Of a stretch of 64,000 bases of DNA, positions 40,491-49,318 are shown in pieces. The position numbers and the translations under genes are program-made. The notes beneath the pieces were generated by a model. The model worked only from the letters and a program-made list of their open reading frames with translations. It was not told the origin of the DNA and did not search any database. The stretch is taken from positions 1,153,501 to 1,217,500 of the forward strand of contig NZ_ATTI01000001.1 in the NCBI RefSeq assembly GCF_000419605.1, given 5' to 3'. The DNA comes from Sphingomonas phyllosphaerae 5.2 (GTDB taxonomy: Bacteria > Pseudomonadota > Alphaproteobacteria > Sphingomonadales > Sphingomonadaceae). The first letter of the stretch is position 1, and each line of letters begins with the position of its first letter.

Positions 40491-41596
40491 TCCTTCGACA
40501 CCTTACCATCGCCGCGACCATGGTGGTCGCCGCACCGGCGGCGGCGCAGCAGGGCCCGGTCGCGCAGGCGGTGAAGCTGGCGGACTGGCAGCTTGCACAC
40601 ATGGACGTGAACCCGCGCAGCGGCGACATGCGCGCGTGGGAACCTGCGGTATTCTGGATCGGAATGACCGCGCTCGCGGATGCGGGCGCGCCGCCGCGCA
40701 TCAAGGACGCGATCATGGCGATGGGCCGCGCCAACGGCTGGCGACCGGGAGAGAAACCGTATTTCGCCGACGACCATGCGATCGTGCAAAGCTACCTCTG
40801 GGTCGCCGCGCATGGCGGCCCGCCGCAGGCTCTGGCGTCCGCAAAGACGACGTTCGATCGCGTCGTCGAGAAGCCCGCCGTCACCACGCTCGCCTTCGCC
40901 GTCCCGCCGGAGGGATATGGCGCGACCGAATGCCTGACGCGCTGGTGCTGGTGCGACGCGCTGTTCATGGCGCCGCCGGCGCTGGTGGAGCTGAGCCGGC
41001 AGAGCGGCGACGCACGCTATCGCGCGTTCGCGATGAAGGAATTCTGGGCGACGACCGACTTCCTGCTCGATCCGGTCGAGCAGCTTTACTACCGCGACAG
41101 CCGCTTCTTCGAGCGACGCGACCCGCAGCGCCGCAAGCAATTCTGGGCGCGCGGCAACGGCTGGGTGTTTGCCGGCATGGCGCGGATCATCCCGTTGTTA
41201 CCGAAGGGCAGCGCGGACCGCGTGCGGATGGAAGGACTGTTCCGGCGCATGGCGGCGAAGTTGAAGACCTTGCAGAAGCCGGACGGCTATTGGGCGCCGT
41301 CGCTGCTGGCGCCCGAAGCATCGCCGCCGGAGTCGAGTGGCACCGGCTTCTTCACCTATGGCATGGCGTGGGGCGTCAACAGCGGCGTGCTGCCGCGGGC
41401 GGAATACGCGCCGGTCGCGAAGCGCGGCTGGGCGGCGCTGGAGCGCGCGATCCAGCCCGATGGTCGGCTGGGCTGGGTGCAGCAGGTCAGCGACCGCCCC
41501 GACAAGGTCGCCGCGCAGGAGACGCAATATTACGGCGTCGGCGCGTTCCTGCTCGCTGCGACGCAGATCGCCGCGCTCGACCGACCCGCCCGCTGA
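40487..41596 (+). CDS. GH105 unsaturated rhamnogalacturonyl/galacturonyl hydrolase
   Basis: A 369-aa family GH105 hydrolase that removes the 4,5-unsaturated uronate from lyase products. Its N-terminal signal peptide (ending APAAAQQ) makes it periplasmic. Conserved GH105 signals are [30 protein letters not shown] with the catalytic Asp, [15 protein letters not shown] and [14 protein letters not shown]. The start at 40487 makes an ATGA overlap with the transporter gene; open frame above it belongs to that gene in another phase. Confidence 0.93.
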   Translation: MILRHLTIAATMVVAAPAAAQQGPVAQAVKLADWQLAHMDVNPRSGDMRAWEPAVFWIGMTALADAGAPPRIKDAIMAMGRANGWRPGEKPYFADDHAIVQSYLWVAAHGGPPQALASAKTTFDRVVEKPAVTTLAFAVPPEGYGATECLTRWCWCDALFMAPPALVELSRQSGDARYRAFAMKEFWATTDFLLDPVEQLYYRDSRFFERRDPQRRKQFWARGNGWVFAGMARIIPLLPKGSADRVRMEGLFRRMAAKLKTLQKPDGYWAPSLLAPEASPPESSGTGFFTYGMAWGVNSGVLPRAEYAPVAKRGWAALERAIQPDGRLGWVQQVSDRPDKVAAQETQYYGVGAFLLAATQIAALDRPAR

Positions 41597-41613
41597 TCAA
41601 CAGGAGCACCGAC

Positions 41614-42450
41614 GTGTACGCCAAGACTTATTATGCCACCCACCCCGACATGATGGATGGTGCCTCCAACCAGGCGCTGCGCGACCGCTATCTGGTCGGC
41701 GGGCTGTTCCGCGACGGCGAGGTCGTGCTGACCTATTCGCATGGCGAGCGCTTCATCATCGGCGGCGCGGTGCCCGGCACCGCCACGCTCACGCTGCCGA
41801 CGCACAGCGAGCCCGAAAGCGCCGCCGGCCACGCGTTGCTGGAACGCCGCGAGCTTGGCGTCGTCAACATCGGGCGCGGGACGGGAACGGTGACGGTCGA
41901 TGGGCAGGTGTTCGAGCTGGCGCGCTACGAGGCGCTGTACGTGCCAATGGGTAGCGCGGAGGTAACCTTCGCGGGGGAGGGCGCGCGTTACTATCTGCTC
42001 AGCGTTCCCGCACATGCAGCGTTTCCGCTGCGCAAGGTGACGCTCGCCGACGCCAACCCGATGCAGCGGGGCAGCCTGGAGACCTCCAACGATCGCACCA
42101 TCTACCAGCTGGTGCTGCCGCATCTGTGCGCCAGCGCGTCGCTGTGCCTTGGGCTGACGCAACTGAAGCCCGGATCGGTGTGGAACACGATGCCGCCACA
42201 CGTCCATGAGCGGCGCAGCGAAATCTATCTGTACTTCGACCTAGAAGACGACAATCGCGTCTTTCACTACATGGGTCGCCCCGACGACCTGCGCCATATC
42301 GTCGTCGACGACGAACAGGTCGTCATCAGTCCGCCATGGTCGGTGCACATGGGCGCCGGGACCAGCAACTACACGTTCATCTGGGCGATGGCGGGCGAGA
42401 ACCAGGACTATAACGACATGGACGTATGCGACATATGCCAGCTGCGCTGA
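41614..42450 (+). CDS. kduI: 5-dehydro-4-deoxy-D-glucuronate isomerase KduI
   Basis: Cytoplasmic isomerase (278 aa) that converts 5-keto-4-deoxyuronate to 2,5-diketo-3-deoxygluconate. The GTG start is preceded by CAGGAG and gives exactly the length of the E. coli enzyme. The zinc ligands H196, H198, E203 ([12 protein letters not shown]) and H245 ([10 protein letters not shown]) are at the same numbers as in E. coli KduI. It lies 17 bases after GH105 and overlaps the start of kduD. Confidence 0.96.
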   Translation: MYAKTYYATHPDMMDGASNQALRDRYLVGGLFRDGEVVLTYSHGERFIIGGAVPGTATLTLPTHSEPESAAGHALLERRELGVVNIGRGTGTVTVDGQVFELARYEALYVPMGSAEVTFAGEGARYYLLSVPAHAAFPLRKVTLADANPMQRGSLETSNDRTIYQLVLPHLCASASLCLGLTQLKPGSVWNTMPPHVHERRSEIYLYFDLEDDNRVFHYMGRPDDLRHIVVDDEQVVISPPWSVHMGAGTSNYTFIWAMAGENQDYNDMDVCDICQLR

Positions 42451-43202
42451 GCCATCCGTTCGACCTGAGCGGCCGCGTCGCGATCGTCACTGGAGCCAAC
42501 ACCGGGATCGGGCAGGCGATCGCGGTGGCGCTGGCGCAGGCGGGAGCCGACGTGGCGTGTGTCGGGCGGACGCCTGCCGATGAAACGGCGGCGCATATCC
42601 GCGCGCTCGGCCGGCGCGCAGCGCTGATCGCGGCGGACCTGTCGACGATCGAACCGGTCGAGCGGATCGTTGCCGAGACGGTTGCGGCGCTCGGGCGGCT
42701 CGACATCCTCGTCAACAATGCCGGGATCATCCGCCGCGGCGACGCGGTCGACTTCACCGAGGCCGATTGGGACGCGGTGATCGACACCAACCTGAAGTCC
42801 GTGTTCTTTCTCAGCCAGAGCGCGGGGCGGCACATGATCGCGGCGGGCGGCGGCCGGATCATCAACATCGCTTCGATGCTGACCTTCCAGGGTGGCATTC
42901 GCGTGCCCAGCTACACCGCGGCGAAGAGCGGGGTGGGCGGGCTGACCAAATTGCTCGCAAACGAATGGGCGCGCTACGGCGTGACGGTGAATGCGATCGC
43001 GCCCGGCTACATCGCCACCAACAACACTGCCGCGTTGCAGGCCGATGCGGTGCGCAACGCGGCGATCCTGGACCGGATACCCGCCGCCCGCTGGGGGGCG
43101 CCGGGGGACCTTGGGGGCGCCGCGGTGTTCCTCGCCTCCGATGCGGCCGCCTATGTGCAGGGGCACGTGCTGGCCGTCGATGGCGGATGGCTCGCGCGAT
43201 AG
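42426..43202 (+). CDS. kduD: 2-dehydro-3-deoxy-D-gluconate 5-dehydrogenase KduD
   Basis: Short-chain dehydrogenase (258 aa from 42426; a second ATG at 42435 is an alternative) that reduces 2,5-diketo-3-deoxygluconate to 2-keto-3-deoxygluconate. SDR signals are [11 protein letters not shown], the NNAGI motif, and the catalytic S-Y-K in IASM and [13 protein letters not shown]. The segment ending [13 protein letters not shown] is the family C-terminus. It overlaps kduI by 25 bases and closes the plus-strand pectin unit. Confidence 0.93.
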   Translation: MRHMPAALSHPFDLSGRVAIVTGANTGIGQAIAVALAQAGADVACVGRTPADETAAHIRALGRRAALIAADLSTIEPVERIVAETVAALGRLDILVNNAGIIRRGDAVDFTEADWDAVIDTNLKSVFFLSQSAGRHMIAAGGGRIINIASMLTFQGGIRVPSYTAAKSGVGGLTKLLANEWARYGVTVNAIAPGYIATNNTAALQADAVRNAAILDRIPAARWGAPGDLGGAAVFLASDAAAYVQGHVLAVDGGWLAR

Positions 43203-43215
43203 CATCATGAACGAC

Positions 43216-43245
43216 CGTCAGGCGGCCTGGCCGGGCCGCCTGACG
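43216..43245. terminator. Bidirectional hairpin between kduD and a receptor gene
   Basis: CGTCAGGCGGCC-TGGCCG-GGCCGCCTGACG, a perfect 12-bp stem with a 6-base loop, lies between two convergent genes (kduD and the 43265-45733 receptor). It is well placed to stop transcription from both sides, although T-runs are short. Confidence 0.7.
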
Positions 43246-43264
43246 ATGTTCCGTTAGCAGCCGG

Positions 43265-45733
43265 TCAGAAGTCGAACCGGACCGTCGCGGAGATGGTCCG
43301 CCCGTTCAGCGGACGCGCGCGCAGGATGCCCGACGCCGGGATCGCAGCCTCGTCGAAGGCGGTGATCGCCAGCGCGTCGAAGAGGTTGTTCGCGTTGACG
43401 CCCAGCATCAGCCGTTCGGTCAGCTGCACCTGCGCGAAGGCGTTGGTGGTAACGAAGCCCGGCGTCTTCAGGATGTTGGTATCCTGCGAATAGCTGCCGG
43501 TCGTGCCGATGAACGCCGCGCCGATGCTGAAGCGGTCGGTGCTGACCTGCGGCGTCGCCTGGAAGATCAGCTTCGGCTGGTGGCGCGGCGTGTTGCCGAC
43601 CACCGCCGGATTGACCTCGTCGCGCGTGATCTCGGCATCGGTGTAGGTCGCCCCTGCCGTCAGCGCGAACGGCCCGCGGCGCACGCCGCCCTCGAACTCC
43701 AGCCCGGTCGCACGATATTCGCGCTGGATGATCTGGCTGGTGACCACATCGACGTTGGTGTCCTGCGCCTTCGCCCAGAAGCCGGTGAGGTTCAGCGTCA
43801 GTCCGGCCTTGCGGTATTTCACGCCCAGTTCGGCCTGCTTGACGGGATCGTAGGCGGCGCTGCGCTCGGTGAGGCTTCCGTCGGTCGCGTTTACGATCGG
43901 GCTGAACAGGATGCGATCCGCGTTGGCGCGTGCGCCGCGGCTGTAGCGCGCGAAAACGGCGAGTGGCTCGGCGATGCGGAAGTTGATTCCGCTCGAGTAG
44001 GAGAGATACCGGTAGCTGTAATCGAGCGGCACCGGCGAGGTCAGCGGCGTCACCCCGACGCGCGTCTCGGGCGAGGAAATCACGCCGTTGCCGTCGATGT
44101 CGCGCGTCACCGTACCGACGCGCCCGCCGCCCAGATCGGAGCCGAACACCTGCCCGCGCGCGGTGCCGAAGTCGTAGCGCACACTGGCACCGATCGCGAT
44201 GCGGCCGATGTGGTAGTTGGCGGAGGCGAACGGTGCATTGACCGCATAGTCGAGGTCGACGCTGCGGCGGCGCGTGCCACCGGCCAGCGCAAGGTTGTAG
44301 GCATAGACACCGTTCTGCGTCAGCGCACGCCCGCCCGCGGTCGCCACGTCGATCAACGCAGCGCGCCCGTCGCCGCGAACGTCCGAGATCATCGTCGACC
44401 ACAAGGCGTCACGTGCGATCGTCTGCCGTGCGGCATAGAAGCCGGCAGTGGTGGTCAGGTCGCCGTCGCCCAGGTCCCACACGCGGCTGGCGCGCACGTC
44501 GTTGGTGACGTTGTTCATCGACTTGAGACGCAGGTCGAGGATGTTCAGCGCGGCCAGCAGGCCGTTGCCATTCAGCGCCGACGGATCGGCGATCGCCTGA
44601 CCGGCAAGCGGCCCGTTGGCATAGGACAATTGCGCACCTGCGCCGCCCAGCAGCGCCGCGCCCTGCGTGGCGGGCAGGAACGCCGAGGTGAACGGCGTTA
44701 CGAACGAACCCGTGATGTCGGAGTAGCGGAAGCGCTCGGTGATGGTCCAGCCGGCGAGATCGAGCTGGCTCTCGATCCCGACCGATTTGACCTTGCTGCT
44801 GATCCCTTCGGCCACGTCATGGACGACCGGGTTGTTATTGCCGTCGAGCACGAGGTTGTTGCGGATGTAGCGCGACAGCAGCATGTCACGCGTCGCGTCG
44901 AAATTGGCGACCTCGCGCACCTTTGGTGCCGAGTTGGTGCCAGTCGCGCGCACGGGCACGGTATCGTAGAAGGGCGAGCGGTCGTCGAGATACTTGCCGT
45001 AAAGACGGACGTAACCACCCGAGAAGGTCTTGGTAACGTTCAGCTTCACCTGACCGCCGCGCTGGGCGTCGTAGCCGGTGCGACGCGGCCCTTCGCCCTG
45101 GCGGAAGAAACCGCCGAGGTGGAAGCGCGCGGTCTCGCCCAGCTTGCCGCCGACGTCGAAGTCGGCGCGGTACTGGTCATAGTCCAGTCCGCCGGTCAGT
45201 GCGATCGCGCCGCCTTCGGTCTCGCCGGTTTTCGAGATGAAGTTGATCAGGCCACCCGGCGAGTTGGACGCGAAGGTCGAGGCGGAACCGCCGCGGATGA
45301 CCTCGATCTGCGATAGATTCAGGTCGGCACGGATCAGGTTGTCGGGACCGACCCCTTGGATATCGCCGAATTCCAGCACCGGCAGGCCGTCCTCCTGCAA
45401 CTGCACGAACTTGATGCCCGACGAGGCCAGCGGCAGCCCGCGGATCGACACGCTGGCCGCTCCCTCGCCGGTTGCCGCCTCGGAACGAACACCGGGAATG
45501 TCGCGCAGCAGGTCGCCGATCGAACGCGGCGCCAGCTTCATTATGTCACTTTCCTTCATGCTGCTGGTCGAGGTCGCGCTGTCCAGACGGTCGCGGCCCT
45601 TGGCGACACCGGTGGTCACGGTATCGGAGGCTGCCGCGTCCTTCGCTGATTGTTGCGGCGCGCCCGCCTCGACTGGCGTCGGCGACATCATGGCCGCGGA
45701 GATGGCGGTGGTGGCAAGGAGAAGCGAAATCAC
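43265..45733 (-). CDS. TonB-dependent receptor
   Basis: Outer-membrane receptor, 822 aa from a GTG at 45733 preceded by CGAGG; a TTG 17 codons earlier extends the frame without a ribosome site. Signal peptide VISLLLATTAISAA, plug with GDLLRDIPGVRSE, VSIRGLPLASSG and GGLINFISKTG, TonB-dependent barrel and a terminal Phe (SATVRFDF). It is of the FecA/siderophore-like plug type rather than the long sphingomonad sugar type. No partner gene is beside it, so the substrate is open. A LacI-type palindrome lies just upstream. Confidence 0.9.
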   Translation of the reverse strand: MISLLLATTAISAAMMSPTPVEAGAPQQSAKDAAASDTVTTGVAKGRDRLDSATSTSSMKESDIMKLAPRSIGDLLRDIPGVRSEAATGEGAASVSIRGLPLASSGIKFVQLQEDGLPVLEFGDIQGVGPDNLIRADLNLSQIEVIRGGSASTFASNSPGGLINFISKTGETEGGAIALTGGLDYDQYRADFDVGGKLGETARFHLGGFFRQGEGPRRTGYDAQRGGQVKLNVTKTFSGGYVRLYGKYLDDRSPFYDTVPVRATGTNSAPKVREVANFDATRDMLLSRYIRNNLVLDGNNNPVVHDVAEGISSKVKSVGIESQLDLAGWTITERFRYSDITGSFVTPFTSAFLPATQGAALLGGAGAQLSYANGPLAGQAIADPSALNGNGLLAALNILDLRLKSMNNVTNDVRASRVWDLGDGDLTTTAGFYAARQTIARDALWSTMISDVRGDGRAALIDVATAGGRALTQNGVYAYNLALAGGTRRRSVDLDYAVNAPFASANYHIGRIAIGASVRYDFGTARGQVFGSDLGGGRVGTVTRDIDGNGVISSPETRVGVTPLTSPVPLDYSYRYLSYSSGINFRIAEPLAVFARYSRGARANADRILFSPIVNATDGSLTERSAAYDPVKQAELGVKYRKAGLTLNLTGFWAKAQDTNVDVVTSQIIQREYRATGLEFEGGVRRGPFALTAGATYTDAEITRDEVNPAVVGNTPRHQPKLIFQATPQVSTDRFSIGAAFIGTTGSYSQDTNILKTPGFVTTNAFAQVQLTERLMLGVNANNLFDALAITAFDEAAIPASGILRARPLNGRTISATVRFDF

Positions 45734-45782
45734 ACGTAACCTCGAACTTGTCTGACTTTGAAAGTTCGGCCCAGCTACTTGC

Positions 45783-45790
45783 AAACGTTT
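45783..45790. promoter_or_regulatory. LacI-type operator core upstream of receptor
   Basis: GCAAACGTTTAA contains the perfect palindrome AAACGTTT with the central CG typical of LacI/GalR-family operators. It is about 50 bases upstream of the favoured receptor start. No LacI gene is in the window, so the regulator would act in trans. Confidence 0.4.
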
Positions 45791-46124
45791 AAATTTTTAC
45801 TCCATTGTCCGAAGCCGTACGCTCCAGGCGGCAAGAACCCCGCATCGCGATTGATCAGCGACGTGCCGAAAGGGACCATAATGGACCGTGTGAGGTTGGG
45901 CCGAATGCATGTTCGGCTCTCCGGTCGTGTTTGCACGATTGTGACCAGCCAAGCTTGTCGACGGGGTCACCCGCTGGCGTCCAGCTTGCGCCGCCGCGAG
46001 TAGATGCCGGAGCCCGGATCGATGTCCGGGAGATAGACTTCGAAGGACCGCGCGCCGCTAGTCGACGGCAAGCACATCGATCCGCCCGATGTTCACTGCC
46101 GGTTGTCGCCGCCCTCGGCGATCA
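45791..46124. other. Gap without recognisable gene
   Basis: Between the receptor promoter and the end of the metalloprotease gene. No reading frame on either strand has a recognisable product or a ribosome site. A CCCGGAT-CGATG-TCCGGG imperfect hairpin near 46014-46031 could mark the protease transcript end. Confidence 0.4.
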
Positions 46125-48590
46125 TCACTCGTCGCTGCCGATCGGCATTCCCGGCGGTACGACGGGATCGTCAGAGCGATCGGCGAGTGCCGCCGCCAGC
46201 TTCGTATCGTCCAGCAACAGGCGCGCGGTGGAGAGCGCCCAAGCCCGGTCGGCGGGGTCACCGGAGCGCTTTCGCGCCTGCCGCTCCGCCCACTCATGCA
46301 GCGCCTGCCCGATGCCGCCCGCCGCTTCCGTGCCAGTGGCCGGGGCGGCGGCGGCGCGTGCCAGCCCGAGGACGATGCGGGTGCCGACCACGCGGCGGAC
46401 CGCGGCAAGGCGCGCATTGAGTGCCGCTGCGTCCGCCAGTGCCAGGAGCCGCTCCGCGACCAGCGTCGGCCCGGGCACGTCAGGATTGCGGCGATGCTGA
46501 TCGGCCAGCCGCGCCAATCGTTCGGGCGCGAGCAATGCATCCAGCGTGACTTGCGCGGAGACCTGCGCCGCCACCAGCGCATCGAACACCGCGCTACCCG
46601 CCGTCCGCATCACCTCGATATCGGTCTGGCGATCGCGTTCGCCCGACCAGCCCGCCGACAGTTGCGCGATAAGACGGTCGGGCACGTCCAGCGCGGCGGG
46701 CGCGAGCGTGGCGAGCAGCGCGTCGAGCGCCCGCTGCTGCGCCGCACCGCTCACCGGCTCCGGCGCCCCGCCGACGCCACCCGCTACCGCGTAGGTGGAC
46801 GTGACCCCGCCAACCGACTTCGCCGCCGCCTCGACCTGGTAGCGGTGGAGCAGCCAAATCGGCACGAACTTGCGCCGCAACGCGGCGGCAGGTTCGCCGA
46901 CCGCCAACGCCGCGGGGCCGAAGCGCGCGATCGCTGCGGCACGAACCTGCATCATTCGCTCCAGCTCCGCGGTCGGATCGGCGCCATCGTCCCACAGGCT
47001 TCCCCACGGCTGTGAGGCGGACGGGGCGCGCGCATTCTCATCCGAGACGAAGCGCAGCCCGCGCTGCTCCGCGGCGGCAGCCTTCGCACGCGCGGTGGCG
47101 TCGGGGTCGGCGCCGGACGGATCACCGTACAACCAGTCGATCGCATGGCGGTCCCACACGCCCAGCCCAACCCCGTACGCGTCGGACAAGTCGGGTGCGC
47201 CGTCGGTCAGCCCGATGCGCGGCGCGGGATAGTCCATGACCGATGCACGGTCCTGCGTGCTGCCCGCGAAATTATGGAGCAATCCCAGCGCATGTCCTAC
47301 TTCATGCGCGGCAAGTTGCCGGATCCGGGCCAGCGCGACGGTCACCGGATCGTTCGGGCCGCCGGTGCCGGTCTTCGCCGCGCCGACCAGCGCCTCATAG
47401 ATCAGCATGTCCTGGCGGACGCGCAACGAGCCCAGCAGCACCGATCCCTTCAGGATCTCGCCGGTGCGCGGATCGCTGACAGCGTAGCCGTACGACCAGC
47501 CGCGCGTCGCGCGATTGACCCAGTTGACGACGTTGAAGCGTATGTCGAGCGGGTCGGCGCCCTCCGGTAGGATCTCCACGCGATAGGCGTCGACATAGCC
47601 GGCCGCGTCGAACGCCGTCTTCCACCACGATGCGCCCTCCAGCAGCGCGGTGCGGATCGGCTCCGGCGCGGCGTTGTCGATATAGAAGACGATCGGCTTC
47701 TTGACGCGTGAGCGCGGCGCGGCCGGATCGACCTTCTCCAGCCGGAAGCGGTTCGCGAGGTTCTGGACGACCTGCGCGCCGAGCGGCGCTGCGAAATTCA
47801 GCGTCTGTGTCGAGAAGCTGCCGCCGCGCGGATCGAACGCGCGGGGCACGTACCCGCGTCCGGGCAGCGCGACGAAGCTGTGACGGACCACCAACGTCAC
47901 CTGGCGCGGGTCGGGTGCGATGTTGCGTACCTCCGGCCCTGGCGTGTCGCTGGCCCAGGTCTGGCGCGCCTCGAATTCGAGATTCAGCGGGAAGGCGCGC
48001 ACGGCGTTGGGATCGGCGGCGCTGAGTGCGTCGACCAATTTCCAGCCTTTCTCGCCACTCGTGTTCAGCTGTGCGGCCACATCCTTCGTATCGCGTGCGA
48101 GGAACGGCGCGATGTCGACCAGCAGCCGCCCGTCCGCGGCTTCCGTCAGATCTCCGAGCCACAATGTCGAGGTCGCGAACGCATCAGCGGCGGCCGCCTG
48201 TTCGCCCGGCGAGGCGCCGCTTGCGCGGAAGCGTGGATTCTCCAGCTCGAAGGCGATCTTTTTACCCAGCCGGCGCATGACGAGCACCTGGGCCGGGCCG
48301 GGCTGCGCACGATCCAGTCCGATCGGCGCGGAGCCGAGCCCGGTGCGCAACGCGGTGGTGTAGAGCAGCCGTGCCGCCACGCCGTCGCGTGCGGCGGCGG
48401 GAAGCGACAGCAAAATGCGCCCGCCCTTGCGGTCCAGATAGACCGGCAGCAGTCCGTCCATGCGCTCGGTCTGGGCGAGCGGATCGCCTTTTCGCGCCTT
48501 CGGAACGCTATCCTCGCGCGGGGTCGCTCGCGCGGGGTTCGGGATCAGCACGCCACCCATGCCGCAGATCAGCAAAGCCAAACGGATCAT
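46125..48590 (-). CDS. Secreted zinc-dependent metalloprotease
   Basis: An 821-aa protein with a signal peptide (MIRLALLICGMG to NPARA). The central metzincin-like zinc motif HEVGHALGLLHNF has the HExxHxxGxxH pattern, followed by a Met-turn-like SVMDYPAPRI. N-terminal and C-terminal parts resemble the DUF5117 and DUF5118 domains that flank this motif in a family common in Sphingomonas and Bacteroidetes. The start at 48590 has GGGGGTGA upstream. The expected place of action is the periplasm or outside. It is transcribed away from a TonB receptor, sharing the operator-rich promoter region. Confidence 0.9.
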   Translation of the reverse strand: MIRLALLICGMGGVLIPNPARATPREDSVPKARKGDPLAQTERMDGLLPVYLDRKGGRILLSLPAAARDGVAARLLYTTALRTGLGSAPIGLDRAQPGPAQVLVMRRLGKKIAFELENPRFRASGASPGEQAAAADAFATSTLWLGDLTEAADGRLLVDIAPFLARDTKDVAAQLNTSGEKGWKLVDALSAADPNAVRAFPLNLEFEARQTWASDTPGPEVRNIAPDPRQVTLVVRHSFVALPGRGYVPRAFDPRGGSFSTQTLNFAAPLGAQVVQNLANRFRLEKVDPAAPRSRVKKPIVFYIDNAAPEPIRTALLEGASWWKTAFDAAGYVDAYRVEILPEGADPLDIRFNVVNWVNRATRGWSYGYAVSDPRTGEILKGSVLLGSLRVRQDMLIYEALVGAAKTGTGGPNDPVTVALARIRQLAAHEVGHALGLLHNFAGSTQDRASVMDYPAPRIGLTDGAPDLSDAYGVGLGVWDRHAIDWLYGDPSGADPDATARAKAAAAEQRGLRFVSDENARAPSASQPWGSLWDDGADPTAELERMMQVRAAAIARFGPAALAVGEPAAALRRKFVPIWLLHRYQVEAAAKSVGGVTSTYAVAGGVGGAPEPVSGAAQQRALDALLATLAPAALDVPDRLIAQLSAGWSGERDRQTDIEVMRTAGSAVFDALVAAQVSAQVTLDALLAPERLARLADQHRRNPDVPGPTLVAERLLALADAAALNARLAAVRRVVGTRIVLGLARAAAAPATGTEAAGGIGQALHEWAERQARKRSGDPADRAWALSTARLLLDDTKLAAALADRSDDPVVPPGMPIGSDE

Positions 48591-48828
48591 CGTCACCCCC
48601 ACAGTCGCACCGTAGAAGACGGTCGTCGTGATCCGCAAGCCGGGACACGACGCGATGTCCCGCATGATCCTTGGACGGGAACTGCGCACGCTCCCGCGGC
48701 GCCTTTGGCGACGCAACACGCTTGAGCATTCGCGCGGATGGCGATCAGTGGTCGTTACAAGTGGTTGGGCGGCCGCGACTCGTGCTCGCGCCGGGCCACG
48801 GGCACGACAACGCAAAGGGCAGCGCCTT

Positions 48829-48843
48829 ATCGGCCTTACCGGT
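48829..48843. promoter_or_regulatory. Operator-like repeat, copy 1
   Basis: ATCGG-CCTTA-CCGGT, an imperfect palindrome (4 of 5 arm positions) with the core GGCCTTACC shared with copies 2 and 3. It is the copy nearest to the metalloprotease gene. Confidence 0.5.
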
Positions 48844-49011
48844 GGTGAGACGCTTCATCTTCTGGCGACATCTGGGGCATGTGGCGAGTCCGCGGGATCG
48901 TCGCGAAGTCGCAGTGGCTGTTTCGCGACACTGACGCTGTCAAACGGACGGTCGTGCGCGCATGTGTCCCGCGCGGCTACACCGGTGATTGTAACATCTT
49001 TATCTCGTCCA

Positions 49012-49026
49012 ACTGGCCTTACCAGT
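49012..49026. promoter_or_regulatory. Operator-like repeat, copy 2
   Basis: ACTGG-CCTTA-CCAGT, perfect 5-bp arms around the same asymmetric centre CCTTA. It starts exactly 200 bases before copy 3. The TGGTAAGGCCA reading on the other strand resembles GntR-type sites. Confidence 0.55.
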
Positions 49027-49211
49027 GGAATGAGCTAGCTACCTTTGTAGCATCTTCAATGCCTTAGCTGGCCACACTCGGATCTGGCAGTCGGCGTGGC
49101 ACCGATGCCGTGCCGTGAGCCTCCCACCCCCTGCATCGCGACCATCCTGTACTAACTTGGCACTTACCGCGATTAATAAATCAAATTGACAAACTGGTAT
49201 CGGTAGCGCAG

Positions 49212-49226
49212 ATTGGCCTTACCAAT
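49212..49226. promoter_or_regulatory. Operator-like repeat, copy 3, at the receptor promoter
   Basis: ATTGG-CCTTA-CCAAT, perfect 5-bp arms. It overlaps the end of the proposed -10 box and the likely transcription start of the receptor gene, where a bound repressor would block initiation. Confidence 0.6.
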
Positions 49227-49318
49227 AAGGCTGGCCAATATCGAGAAAGCTGCTCCTGAAGAGGGCGGCGATACGGCTGCAGGGAACGGAGCACGTGCTC
49301 CACGGGAGGGGATTGAAG

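Larger units (their letters stand above)
48591..49318. other. Divergent regulatory region, about 730 bases
   Basis: No gene is recognisable. The region holds three copies of a palindrome with the core GGCCTTACC (listed separately), a perfect GCTAC-CTTT-GTAGC hairpin near 49035-49048, and a likely promoter for the plus-strand receptor: TTGACA at 49186-49191 and CAGATT at 49209-49214, 17 bases apart. Confidence 0.55.
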
